Shown: positions 26,859-39,603 of the stretch, in pieces | How positions within the stretch are numbered: position 1 is the first letter of the stretch | How the letters are laid out: each line of letters starts with the position of its first letter | Source of the DNA: Bimastos eiseni | Taxonomy: Eukaryota > Annelida > Clitellata > Crassiclitellata > Lumbricidae | Direction: 5' to 3' | Assembly (NCBI GenBank): GCA_959347315.1 | Contig: OY365817.1 | Location: 6,507,731-6,571,730 of the forward strand | DNA: 64,000 bases | Position numbers and translations under genes: made by a program | The notes under the pieces: generated by a model | Seen by the model: only the letters and a program-made list of their open reading frames with translations | Databases searched by the model: none | What the model was told of the DNA's origin: nothing

Positions 26859-28625
26859 ACTGTGCACCAATCAGAGCTGTCGCCAATAACTACCGCTTGT
26901 ATAAATATTACGTCATTATCTCGAAAAACAATCGTTTTTAGGCGTTTCATAGCATTATTTTGAAATCGCTGTAATTTCACAACGAAACGAGCTGCACACT
27001 TAATATTTGCACATAACCTGTGCACCAATCAGAGTTGTCGCCAGTAACAACGGTTGTATAAATATCACGTCATCATCTCGAATAGCAATCGTTTTAAAGC
27101 GTTTCATACCATTATCTTGAAATCAATGTAATTTCACAAGGAAACTAGCTGCAGACTTGATATTTGCACATAGAGTAAAGGTCTATAAGGACTCCAGTCT
27201 GGCCAAATATCGCTTCTCCATCTCAAAGAACGATCAAATGCCAGGGTTTCAAACTTTTTTCATGGGATTCGATGTCATTGTTCAAAGCTGTACACTAGAG
27301 GCTTGACCTGTGCACTAATCAGAGCTGTCGCCAATAACTACCGCTTGTATAAATATTACGTCATTATCTCGAAAAACAATCGTTTTTAAGCGTTTCATAC
27401 CATTATCTTGAAAACAATGTAATTTCACAAGGAAACGAGCTGCAGACTTAATATTTGCACATAGAGTCAAGGTCTATAAGGACTCCAGTCTGGCCAAATA
27501 TCGCTTCTCCATCTCAAAGAACGATTAAATGCCAGGGTTTCAAACTTTTTCCATGGGAATCGATGTCATTGTTCAAAGCTGTACACTAGAGGCTTAACCT
27601 GTGCACCAATCAGAGCTGCCGCCAATAACTACCGCTTGTATAAATATTACGTCATTATCTCGAAAAACAATCGTTTTTAAGCGTTTCATACCATCATCTT
27701 GAAATCAATGTAATTTCACAAGGAAACGAGCTGCAGACTTAATATTTGCACATAGAGTAAAGGTCTATAAGGACTCCAGTCTGGCCAAATATCGCTTCGC
27801 CATCTCAAAGAACGATTAAATGCCAGGGTTTCAAACTTTTTTCATTGGAATCGATGTCATTGTTCGAAGCTCGACACTAGAGGTTTAACTGTGCACCAAT
27901 CAGAGCTGTCGCCAATAACTACCGCTTGTATAAATATTACGTCATTATCTCGAAAAACAATCGTTTTTAGGCGTTTCATAGCATTATTTTGAAATCGCTG
28001 TAATTTCACAACGAAACGAGCTGCACACTTAATATTTGCACATAACCTGTGCACCAATCAGAGTTGTCGCCAGTAACAACGGTTGTATAAATATCACGTC
28101 ATCATCTCGAATAGCAATCGTTTTAAAGCGTTTCATACCATTATCTTGAAATCAATGTAATTTCACAAGGAAACTAGCTGCAGACTTGATATTTGCACAT
28201 AGAGTAAAGGTCTATAAGGACTCCAGTCTGGCCAAATATCGCTTCTCCATCTCAAAGAACGATCAAATGCCAGGGTTTCAAACTTTTTTCATGGGATTCG
28301 ATGTCATTGTTCAAAGCTGTACACTAGAGGCTTGACCTGTGCACTAATCAGAGCTGTCGCCAATAACTACCGCTTGTATAAATATTACGTCATTATCTCG
28401 AAAAACAATCGTTTTTAAGCGTTTCATACCATTATCTTGAAAACAATGTAATTTCACAAGGAAACGAGCTGCAGACTTAATATTTGCACATAGAGTCAAG
28501 GTCTATAAGGACTCCAGTCTGGCCAAATATCGCTTCTCCATCTCAAAGAACGATTAAATGCCAGGGTTTCAAACTTTTTCCATGGGAATCGATGTCATTG
28601 TTCAAAGCTGTACACTACAGGCTTA
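26859..28625 (+). repeat. 1029-bp tetramer HOR, first site
   Basis: Unit starts and lengths: 26859:157, 27016:290, 27306:291, 27597:291, 27888:157, 28045:290, 28335:291. One full 1029-bp tetramer (26859-27887) is followed by three members of a second copy, after which the array passes to medium units. Confidence 0.9.
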
Positions 28626-30669
28626 ACCTGTGCACCAATCAGAGCTGCCGCCAATAACTACCGCTTGTATAAACATTACGTCATTATCTCGAGAAACAAT
28701 GGTTTTAAAGTGTTTCAAAGCATTGGTTTAAAATCGTTGCAATTTCGTAAGGAAACGAGCGGCAGACTTAATATTTGCACATATATTAAGGGTCTGTGAG
28801 GGTTCCAGTCTGGCCAAATATCGCTTCTCCATCTCATAGAACGATCAAATGCCAGGTAACCTGTCCACCAATCAGAGTTGTCGCCAATGTCTACCGCTTG
28901 TATAAATATTACGTCATTATCTCGAAAAACAATCGTTTTAAAGTGTTTCAAAGCATTGGTTTAAAATCGTTGCAATTTGGTAAGGAAACGAGCGGCAGAC
29001 TTGATATTTGCACATATAGTAAAGGTCTGTGCGGGTTCCAGTCTGGCCAAATATCGCTTCTCCATCTCATCGAACGATCAAATGCCAGGTAACCTGTGCA
29101 CCAATCAGAGCTGTCGCCAATAACTACCGCTTGTATAAATATTACGTCATTATCTCGAAAAACAATCGTTTTAAAGCGTTTCATAACATTATCTTGAAAT
29201 CAATGTAATTTCACAAGGAAACGAGCTGCACACTTAATATTTGCACATGTAGTAAATGTCTATAAGGACTACATTCTGGCCAAATATCGCTTCTCCATCT
29301 CAAAGAACGATCAAATGCCAGGGTTTCAAACTTTTTTCATGGGAATCGATGTCATTGTTCAAAGCTGTACACTAGAGGCTTAACCTGTGCACCAATCAGA
29401 GCAGTCGCCAATAACTACCGCTTGTATAAATATTGCGTCATTTTCTCGAAAAACAAGCGTTTTAAAGTGATTCAAAGCATTGGTTTAAAATCGTTGCAAT
29501 TTGGTAATGAAACGAGCGGCAGACTTAATGTTTGCACATATAGTAAAGGTCTGTGAGGGTTCCAGTCTGGCCAAATACCGCTTCTCCATATCGTAGAACT
29601 ATCAAATGCCATGTAACCTGTGCACCAATCAGAGCTGTCGCCAATGTCTACCGCTTGTATAAATATTACGTCATTGTCTCGAATAACAATCGTTTTAAAG
29701 CGTTTCATACCATTATCTTGAAATCAATGTAATTTCACAACGAAACGAGCTGCACAATTTATAATTTTTGCACATATAGTGAAGGTCTGTGAGGGTTCCA
29801 GTCTGGCCAAATATCGCTTCTCCATTTCATAGAACGATCAAATGTCAGGTAACCTGTGCACCAATCAGAGCTGTCGACAATGTCTACCGCTTGTATAAAT
29901 ATTACGTCATTATCTCGAAAAACAATCGTTTTTAGGCGTTTCATAGCATTATTTTGAAATCGATGTAATTTCACAACAAAACGGGCTGCACACTTAATAT
30001 TTGCACATATAGTAAAGGTCTATAAGGACTACAGTCTGGCCAAATATCGCTTCTCCATTTCAAAGAACGAGCAAATAATTCCAGGGTTCCAAACTTTATT
30101 CATGGGAATCGATGTCATTGGTCGAAGCTCGACACTAGAGGTTTAACCTGTGCCCCAATCAGAGCTGTCACCAATAACTACCGCTTGTATAAATATTACG
30201 TCATTATCTCGAAAAACAATCGTTTTAAAGTGTTTCAAAGCATTGGTTTAAAATCGTTGCAATTTCGTAAGGAAACGAGCGGCAGACTTAATATTTGCAC
30301 ATATATTAAGGGTCTGTGAGGGTTCCAGTCTGGCCAAATATCGCTTCTCCATCTCATAGAACGACCAAATGCCAGATAACCTGTGCACCAATCAGAGCTG
30401 TCGCCAATGTCTACCGCTTGTATAAATATTACGTCATTATCTCGAAAAACAATCGTTTTTAAGCGTTTCATACCATCATCTTGAAATCAATGTAATTTCA
30501 CAAGGAAACGAGCTGCAGACTTAATACTTGCACATAGAGTAAAGGTCTATAAGGACTCCAGTCTGGCCAAATATCGCTTCGCCATCTCAAAGAACGATTA
30601 AATGCCAGGGTTTCAAACTTCTTTCATTGGAATCGATGTCATTGTTCGAAGCTCGACACTAGAGGTTTA
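28626..30669 (+). repeat. 7767-type HOR segment lacking the 112-bp fragment
   Basis: Unit starts and lengths: 28626:233, 28859:233, 29092:291, 29383:233, 29616:236, 29852:294, 30146:233, 30379:291. It corresponds to 42400-44552. Unit 29852 is a fusion that has lost the 112-bp fragment (switch inside GATGTCATTG near 30111-30120) and carries AATT in place of one G near 30077. Confidence 0.88.
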
Positions 30670-31873
30670 ACTGTGCACCAATCAGAGCTGTCGCCAATAA
30701 CTACCGCTTGTATAAATATTACGTCATTATCTCGAAAAACAATCGTTTTTAGGCGTTTCATAGCATTATCTTGAAATCGCTGTAATTTCACAACGAAACG
30801 AGCTGCACACTTAATATTTGCACATAACCTGTGCACCAATCAGAGTTGTCGCCAGTAACAACGGTTGTATAAATATCACGTCATCATCTCGAATAGCAAT
30901 CGTTTTAAAGCGTTTCATACCATTATCTTGAAAACAATGTAGTTTCACAAGGAAACGAGCTGCAGACTTAATATTTGCACATAGAGTCAAGGTCTATAAG
31001 GACTCCAGTCTGGCCAAATATCGCTTCTCCATCTCAAAGAACGATTAAATGCCAGGGTTTCAAACTTTTTCCATGGGAATCGATGTCATTGTTCAAAGCT
31101 GTACACTAGAGGCTTAACCTGTGCACCAATCAGAGCTGCCGCCAATAACTACCGCTTGTATAAATATTACGTCATTATCTCGAGAAACAATGGTTTTAAA
31201 GTGTTTCAAAGCATTGGTTTAAAATCGTTGCAATTTCGTAAGGAAACGAGCGGCAGACTTGATATTTGCACATATAGTAAAGGTCTGTGCGGGTTCCAGT
31301 CTGGCCAAATATCGCTTCTCCATCTCATAGAACGATCAAATGCCAGCTAACCTGTGCACCAATCAGAGCTGTCGCCAATAACTACCGCTTGTATAAATAT
31401 TACGTCATTATCTCGAAAAACAATCGTTTTAAAGCGTTTCATACCATTATCTTGAAATCAATGTAATTTCACAAGGAAACGAGCTGCACACTTAATATTT
31501 GCACATGTAGTAAAGGTCTATAAGGACTACATTCTGGCCAAATATCGCTTCTCCATCTCAAAGAACGATCAAATGCCAGGGTTTCAAACTTTTTTCATGG
31601 GAATCGATGTCATTGTTCAAAGCTGTACACTAGAGGCTTAACCTGTGCACCAATCAGAGCAGTCGCCAATAACTACCGCTTGTATAAATATTACGTCATT
31701 TTCTCGAAAAACAAGCGTTTTAAAGTGATTCAAAGCATTGGTTTAAAATCGTTGCAATTTGGTAATGAAACGAGCGGCAGACTTAATGTTTGCACATATA
31801 GTAAAGGTCTGTGAGGGTTCCAGTCTGGCCAAATACCGCTTCTCCATCTCGTAGAACTATCAAATGCCATGTA
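30670..31873 (+). repeat. Mixed block preceding the 14-unit HOR
   Basis: Unit starts and lengths: 30670:157, 30827:290, 31117:233, 31350:291, 31641:233. It is duplicated at 44553-45756. Unit 30827 starts as the CGGTTGTATAAATATCACG class and continues into the AAAACAATGTAGTTTCAC class. Confidence 0.88.
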
Positions 31874-34800
31874 ACCTGTGCACCAATCAGAGCTGTCGCC
31901 AATGTCTACCGCTTGTATAAATATTACGTCATTGTCTCGAATAACAATCGTTTTAAAGCGTTTCATACCATTATCTTGAAATCAATGTAATTTCACAACG
32001 AAACGAGCTGCACACCTAATATTTGCACATAACCTGTGCACCAATCAGAGTTGTCGCCAGTAACAACGGTTGTATAAATATCACGTCATCATCTCGAATA
32101 GCAATCGTTTTAAAGCGTTTCATACCATTATCTTGAAATCAATGTAATTTCACAACGAAACGAGCTGCACACTTAATATTTGCACATATAGTAAAGGTCT
32201 ATAAGGACTACAATCTGGCCAAAAATCGCCTCTGCATATTAAAGAACGATCAAATGCCAGGGTTTCAAACTTATTTCATTGGAATCGATGTCATTGTTCG
32301 AAGCTCGACACTAGAGGTTTAGCCTGTGCACCAATCAGAGCTGTCGTCAATAACTACCGCTTGTATAAATATTACGTCATTATCTCGAAAAACAATCGTT
32401 TTAAAATGTTTCAAAGCATTAGTTGAAAGTCGTTGCAATATGGTAACGAAACGAGAGGCAGACTTAATATTTGCACATATATTAAAGGTCTATAAGGACT
32501 CCAGTCTGGCCAAATATCGCTTCTCCATATCAAAGAACGATCAAATGCCAGGGTTTCAAACTGTTTTCATTGGAATCGATGTCATTGTTCGAAGCTCGAC
32601 ACTAGAGGTTTAAGCTGTGTCCCAATCAGAGCTGTCGCCAATAACTACCGCTTGTGTAAATATTACGTCATTATCTCGAAAAACAATCGTTTTAAAGTGT
32701 TTCAAAGCATTGCTTTAAAATCGTTGCAATTTGGTAAGGAAACGAGCGGCAGACTTAATATTTGCACATAGAGTCAAGGTCTATAAGGACTCCAGTCTGG
32801 CCAAATATCGCTTCTCCATCTCAAAGAACGATTAAATGCCAGGGTTTCAAACTTTTTCCATGGGAATCGATGTCATTGTTCAAAGCTGTACACTAGAGGC
32901 TTAACCTGTGCACCAATCAGAGCTGCCGCCAATAACTACCGCTTGTATAAATATTACGTCATTATCTCGAAAAACAATCGTTTTTAAGCGTTTCATACCA
33001 TCATCTTGAAATCAATGTAATTTCACAAGGAAACGAGCTGCAGACTTAATATTTGCACATAGAGTAAAGGTCTATAAGGACTCCAGTCTGGCCAAATATC
33101 GCTTCGCCATCTCAAAGAACGATTAAATGCCAGGGTTTCAAACTTTTTTCATTGGAATCGATGTCATTGTTCGAAGCTCGACACTAGAGGTTTAACTGTG
33201 CACCAATCAGAGCTGTCGCCAATAACTACCGCTTGTATAAATATTACGTCATTATCTCGAAAAACAATCGTTTTTAGGCGTTTCATAGCATTATTTTGAA
33301 ATCGCTGTAATTTCACAACGAAACGAGCTGCACACTTATTATTTGCACATAACCTGTGCACCAATCAGAGTTGTCGCCAGTAACAACGGTTGTATAAATA
33401 TCACGTCATCATCTCGAATAGCAATCGTTTTAAAGCGTTTCATACCATTATCTTGAAATCAATGTAATTTCACAAGGAAACTAGCTGCAGACTTGATATT
33501 TGCACATAGAGTAAAGGTCTATAAGGACTCCAGTCTGGCCAAATATCGCTTCTCCATCTCAAAGAACGATCAAATGCCAGGGTTTCAAACTTTTTTCATG
33601 GGATTCGATGTCATTGTTCAAAGCTGTACACTAGAGGCTTGACCTGTGCACTAATCAGAGCTGTCGCCAATAACTACCGCTTGTATAAATATTACGTCAT
33701 TATCTCGAAAAACAATCGTTTTTAAGCGTTTCATACCATTATCTTGAAAACAATGTAATTTCACAAGGAAACGAGCTGCAGACTTAATATTTGCACATTA
33801 AGTCAAGGTCTATAAGGACTCCAGTCTGGCCAAATATCGCTTCTCCATCTCAAAGAACGATTAAATGCCAGGGTTTCAAACTTTTTCCATGGGAATCGAT
33901 GTCATTGTTCAAAGCTGTACACTAGAGGCTTAACCTGTGCACCAATCAGAGCTGCCGCCAATAACTACCGCTTGTATAAACATTACGTCATTATCTCGAG
34001 AAACAATGGTTTTAAAGTGTTTCAAAGCATTGGTTTAAAATCGTTGCAATTTCGTAAGGAAACGAGCGGCAGACTTAATATTTGCACATATATTAAGGGT
34101 CTGTGAGGGTTCCAGTCTGGCCAAATATCGCTTCTCCATCTCATAGAACGATCAAATGCCAGGTAACCTGTCCACCAATCAGAGTTGTCGCCAATAACTA
34201 CCGCTTGTATAAATATTACGTCATTATCTCGAAAAACAATCGTTTTAAAGTGTTTCAAAGCATTGGTTTAAAATCGTTGCAATTTGGTAAGGAAACGAGC
34301 GGCAGACTTGATATTTGCACATATAGTAAAGGTCTGTGCGGGTTCCAGTCTGGCCAAATATCGCTTCTCCATCTCATCGAACGATCAAATGCCAGGTAAC
34401 CTGTCCACCAATCAGAGCTGTCGCCAATAACTACCGCTTGTATAAATATTACGTCATTATCTCGAAAAACAATCGTTTTAAAGCGTTTCATAACATTATC
34501 TTGAAATCAATGTAATTTCACAAGGAAACGAGCTGCACACTTAATATTTGCACATGTAGTAAAGGTCTATAAGGACTACATTCTGGCCAAATATCGCTTC
34601 TCCATCTCAAAGAACGATCAAATGCCAGGGTTTCAAACTTTTTTCATGGGAATCGATGTCATTGTTCAAAGCTGTACACTAGAGGCTTAACCTGTGCACC
34701 AATCAGAGCAGTCGCCAATAACTACCGCTTGTATAAATATTACGTCATTTTCTCGAAAAACAAGCGTTTTAAAGTGATTCAAAGCATTGGTTTAAAATCG

Positions 34801-35391
34801 TTGCAATTTGGTAATGAAACGAGCGGCAGACTTAATGTTTGCACATATAGTAAAGGTCTGTGAGGGTTCCAGTCTGGCCAAATACCGCTTCTCCATCTCG
34901 TAGAACTATCAAATGCCATGTAACCTGTGCACCAATCAGAGCTGTCGCCAATGTCTACCGCTTGTATAAATATTACGTCATTGTCTCGAATAACAATCGT
35001 TTTAAAGCGTTTCATACCATTATCTTGAAATCAATGTAATTTCACAAGGAAACGAGCTGCACAATTTATAATTTTTGCACATATAGTGAAGGTCTGTGAG
35101 GGTTCCAGTCTGGCCAAATATCGCTTCTCCATTTAATAGAACGATCAAATGTCAGGTAACCTGTGCACCAATCAGAGCTGTCGACAATGTCTACCGCTTG
35201 TATAAATATTACGTCATTATCTCGAAAAACAATCGTTTTTAGGCGTTTCATAGCATTATTTTGAAATCGATGTAATTTCACAACAAAACGGGCTGCACAC
35301 TTAATATTTGCACATATAGTAAAGGTCTATAAGGACTACAGTCTGGCCAAATATCGCTTCTCCATCTCGTAGAACTATCAAATGCCATGTA
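31874..35391 (+). repeat. 3518-bp HOR, 14 units, copy 1
   Basis: Unit starts and lengths: 31874:158, 32032:290, 32322:291, 32613:291, 32904:291, 33195:157, 33352:290, 33642:291, 33933:233, 34166:233, 34399:291, 34690:233, 34923:236, 35159:233. The same order recurs in tandem at 45757-49274 and 49275-52792. Unit 35159 is a fusion of the ACAAAACGGGCTG class with the CTCGTAGAACTATC ending, which closes the HOR. Confidence 0.92.
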
Positions 35392-36421
35392 ACCTGTGCA
35401 CCAATCAGAGCTGTCGCCAATGTCTACCGCTTGTATAAATATTACGTCATTGTCTCGAATAACAATCGTTTTAAAGCGTTTCATACCATTATCTTGAAAT
35501 CAATGTAATTTCACAACGAAACGAGCTGCACACTTAATATTTGCACATAACCTGTGCACCAATCAGAGTTGTCGCCAGTAACAACGGTTGTATAAATATC
35601 ACGTCATCATCTCGAATAGCAATCGTTTTAAAGCGTTTCATACCATTATCTTGAAATCAATGTAATTTCACAACGAAACGAGCTGCACACTTAATATTTG
35701 CACATATAGTAAAGGTCTATAAGGACTACAATCTGGCCAAAAATCGCCTCTGCATATCAAAGAACGATCAAATGCCAGGGTTTCAAACTTATTTCATTGG
35801 AATCGATGTCATTGTTCGAAGCTCGACACTAGAGGTTTAGCCTGTGCACCAATCAGAGCTGTCGTCAATAACTACCGCTTGTATAAATATTACGTCATTA
35901 TCTCGAAAAACAATCGTTTTAAAATGTTTCAAAGCATTAGTTGAAAGTCGTTGCAATATGGTAAGGAAACGAGAGGCAGACTTAATATTTGCACATATAT
36001 TAAAGGTCTATAATGACTCCAGTCTGGCCAAATATCGCTTCTCCATATCAAAGAACGATCAAATGCCAGGGTTTCAAACTGTTTTCATTTGAATCGATGT
36101 CATTGTTCGAAGCTCGACACTAGAGGTTTAAGCTGTGTCCCAATCAGAGCTGTCGCCAATAACTACCGCTTGTATAAATATTACGTCATTATCTCGAAAA
36201 ACAATCGTTTTAAAGTGTTTCAAAGCATTGCTTTAAAATCGTTGCAATTTGGTAAGGAAACGAGCGGCAGACTTAATATTTGCACATAGAGTCAAGGTCT
36301 ATAAGGACTCCAGTCTGGCCAAATATCGCTTCTCCATCTCAAAGAACGATTAAATGCCAGGGTTTCAAAGTTTTTCCATGGGAATCGATGTCATTGTTCA
36401 AAGCTGTACACTAGAGGCTTA
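35392..36421 (+). repeat. Start of a further 14-unit HOR copy, interrupted
   Basis: Unit starts and lengths: 35392:158, 35550:290, 35840:291, 36131:291. It matches 49275-50304 until about 36360. There TTTCAAAGTTTTTCC replaces TTTCAAACTTTTTCC and the array switches to the 4719-type block. Confidence 0.88.
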
Positions 36422-38282
36422 ACCTGTGCACCAATCAGAGCTGCCGCCAATAACTACCGCTTGTATAAATATTACGTCATTATCTCGAGAAACAATGGTT
36501 TTAAAGTGTTTCAAAGCATTGGTTTAAAATCGTTGCAATTTCGTAAGGAAACGAGCGGCAGACTTAATATTTGCACATATATTAAGGGTCTGTGAGGGTT
36601 CCAGTCTGGCCAAATATCGCTTCTCCATCTCATAGAACGACCAAATGCCAGGTAACCTGTGCACCAATCAGAGCTGTCGCCAATGTCTACCGCTTGTATA
36701 AATATTACGTCATTATCTCGAAAAACAATCGTTTTTAAGCGTTTCATACCATCATCTTGAAATCAATGTAATTTCACAAGGAAACGAGCTGCAGACTTAA
36801 TACTTGCACATAGAGTAAAGGTCTATAAGGACTCCAGTCTGGCCAAATATCGCTTCTCCATCTCAAAGAACGATTAAATGCCAGGGTTTCAAACTTTTTC
36901 CATGGGAATCGATGTCATTGTTCAAAGCTCGACACTAGAGGTTTAACTGTGCACCAATCAGAGTTGTCGCCAATAACTACCGCTTGTATAAATATTACGT
37001 CATTATCTCGAAAAACAATCGTTTTTAAGCGTTTCATACCATTATCTTGAAAACAATGTAGTTTCACAAGGAAACGAGCTGCAGACTTAATATTTGCACA
37101 TAGAGTCAAGGTCTATAAGGACTCCAGTCTGGCCAAATATCGCTTCTCCATCTCAAAGAACGATTAAATGCCAGGGTTTCAAACTTTTTTCATTGGAATC
37201 GATGTAATTGTTCGAAGCTCGACACTAGAGGTTTAACTGTGCACCAATCAGAGTTGTCGCCAATAACTACCGCTTGTATAAATATTACGTCATTATCTCG
37301 AAAAACAATCGTTTTTAAGCGTTTCATACCATTATCTTGAAAACAATGTAGTTTCACAAGGAAACGAGCTGCAGACTTAATATTTGCACATAGAGTCAAG
37401 GTCTATAAGGACTCCAGTCTGGCCAAATATCGCTTCTCCATCTCAAAGAACGATTAAATGCCAGGGTTTCAAACTTTTTCCATGGGAATCGATGTCATTG
37501 TTCAAAGCTGTACACTAGAGGCTTAACCTGTGCACCAATCAGAGCTGCCGCCAATAACTACCGCTTGTATAAATATTACGTCATTATCTCGAGAAACAAT
37601 GGTTTTAAAGTGTTTCAAAGCATTGGTTTAAAATCGTTGCAATTTCGTAAGGAAACGAGCGGCAGACTTGATATTTGCACATATAGTAAAGGTCTGTGCA
37701 GGTTCCAGTCTGGCCAAATATCGCTTCTCCATCTCATAGAACGATCAAATGCCAGCTAACCTGTGCACCAATCAGAGCTTTCGCCAATAACTACCGCTTG
37801 TATAAATATTACGTCATTATCTCGAAAAACAATCGTTTTAAAGCGTTTCATACCATTATCTTGAAATCAATGTAATTTCACAAGGAAACGAGCTGCACAC
37901 TTAATATTTGCACATGTAGTAAAGGTCTATAAGGACTACATTCTGGCCAAATATCGCTTCTCCATCTCAAAGAACGATCAAATGCCAGGGTTTCAAACTT
38001 TTTTCATGGGAATCGATGTCATTGTTCAAAGCTGTACACTAGAGGCTTAACCTGTGCACCAATCAGAGCAGTCGCCAATAACTACCGCTTGTATAAATAT
38101 TACGTCATTTTCTCGAAAAACAAGCGTTTTAAAGTGATTCAAAGCATTGGTTTAAAATCGTTGCAATTTGGTAATGAAACGAGCGGCAGACTTAATGTTT
38201 GCACATATAGTAAAGGTCTGTGAAGGTTCCAGTCTGGCCAAATACCGCTTCTCCATCTCGTAGAACTATCAAATGCCATGTA
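36422..38282 (+). repeat. 4719-type block with a doubled 290-bp unit
   Basis: Unit starts and lengths: 36422:233, 36655:291, 36946:290, 37236:290, 37526:233, 37759:291, 38050:233. It is collinear with 4719-6289. The units at 36946 and 37236 are tandem near-duplicates of the single 290-bp unit at 5243. Confidence 0.88.
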
Positions 38283-39603
38283 ACCTGTGCACCAATCAGA
38301 GCTGTCGCCAATGTCTACCGCTTGTATAAATATTACGTCATTGTCTCGAATAACAATCGTTTTAAAGCGTTTCATACCATTATCTTGAAATCAATGTAAT
38401 TTCACAACGAAACGAGCTGCACACTTAATATTTGCACATAACCTGTGCACCAATCAGAGTTGTCGCCAGTAACAACGGTTGTATAAATATCACGTCATCA
38501 TCTCGAATAGCAATCGTTTTAAAGCGTTTCATACCATTATCTTGAAATCAATGTAATTTCACAACGAAACGAGCTGCACACTTAATATTTGCACATATAG
38601 TAAAGGTCTATAAGGACTACAATCTGGCCAAAAATCGCCTCTGCATATCAAAGAACGATCAAATGCCAGGGTTTCAAACTTATTTCATTGGAATCGATGT
38701 CATTGTTCGAAGCTCGACACTAGAGGTTTAACCTGTGCACCAATCAGAGCTGTCGTCAATAACTACCGCTTGTATAAATATTACGTCATTATCTCGAAAA
38801 ACAATCGTTTTAAAGTGTTTCAAAGCATTAGTTGAAAGTCGTTGCAATATGGTAAGGAAACGAGCGGCAGACTTAATATTTGCACATATATTAAAGGTCT
38901 ATAAGGACTCCAGTCTGGCCAAATATCGCTTCTCCATATCAAAGAACGATCAAATGCCAGGGTTTCAAACTGTTTTCATTGGAATCGATGTCATTGTTCG
39001 AAGCTCGACACTAGAGGTTTAAGCTGTGTCCCAATCAGAGCTGTCGCCAATAACTACCGCTTGTATAAATATTACGTCATTATCTCGAAAAACAATCGTT
39101 TTAAAGTGTTTCAAAGCATTGCTTTAAAATCGTTGCAATTTGGTAAGGAAACGAGCGGCAGACTTAATATTTGCACATAGAGTCAAGGTCTATAAGGACT
39201 CCAGTCTGGCCAAATATCGCTTCTCCATCTCAAAGAACGATTAAATGCCAGGGTTTCAAACTTTTTCCATGGGAATCGATGTCATTGTTCAAAGCTGTAC
39301 ACTAGAGGCTTAACCTGTGCACCAATCAGAGCTGCCGCCAATAACTACCGCTTGTATAAATATTACGTCATTATCTCGAAAAACAATCGTTTTTAAGCGT
39401 TTCATACCATCATCTTGAAATCAATGTAATTTCACAAGGAAACGAGCTGCAGACTTAATATTTGCACATAGAGTAAAGGTCTATAAGGACTCCAGTCTGG
39501 CCAAATATCGCTTCGCCATCTCAAAGAACGATTAAATGCCAGGGTTTCAAACTTTTTTCATTGGAATCGATGTCATTGTTCGAAGCTCGACACTAGAGGT
39601 TTA
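38283..39603 (+). repeat. Left part of the 14-unit HOR
   Basis: Unit starts and lengths: 38283:158, 38441:290, 38731:291, 39022:291, 39313:291. The same order is found at 31874-33194, 45757-47077 and 49275-50595. Confidence 0.88.
38724..38734. other. Inverted repeat at a long-unit junction
   Basis: AGGTTTAACCT: 5-bp arms AGGTT/AACCT around a central T, spanning the end of module III and the start of the next unit. Long units ending GAGGCTTAACC or GAGGCTTGACC keep only the outer AGG/CCT pairing. Confidence 0.7.

Larger units (their letters stand above)
26700..36360 (+). repeat. Large within-array duplication, left copy
   Basis: The unit order and class-diagnostic bases from about 26700 to 36360 match about 40475 to 50245. 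The offset is 13774 bp up to unit 29852 and 13883 bp afterwards. The change of 109 bp is explained by loss of the 112-bp fragment and a net 3-bp insertion in unit 29852. Scattered single-base differences occur, for example CCATATCG near 29587 against CCATCTCG near 43361, and TAACGAAAC near 32451 against TAAGGAAAC near 46334. Edges are approximate because they were placed by eye inside conserved sequence. Confidence 0.85.

Noticed and set aside
28790..28812. RNA polymerase III B-box-like GGTTCCAGTCT in medium units, with a weak A-box-like TGGTAAGGAAA upstream
   Set aside because: The B box needs G or A after GGTTC and has C here, and the A-box match misses key bases. A tRNA-derived SINE origin is not supported by eye; a tRNA-model search of the consensus would decide.
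34923..35158. Nucleosome-length coding in the unit sizes (158 close to one, 291 close to two nucleosomes)
   Set aside because: The 233-bp class does not fit, and truncation at fixed breakpoints explains the lengths without invoking phasing. MNase data would be needed.
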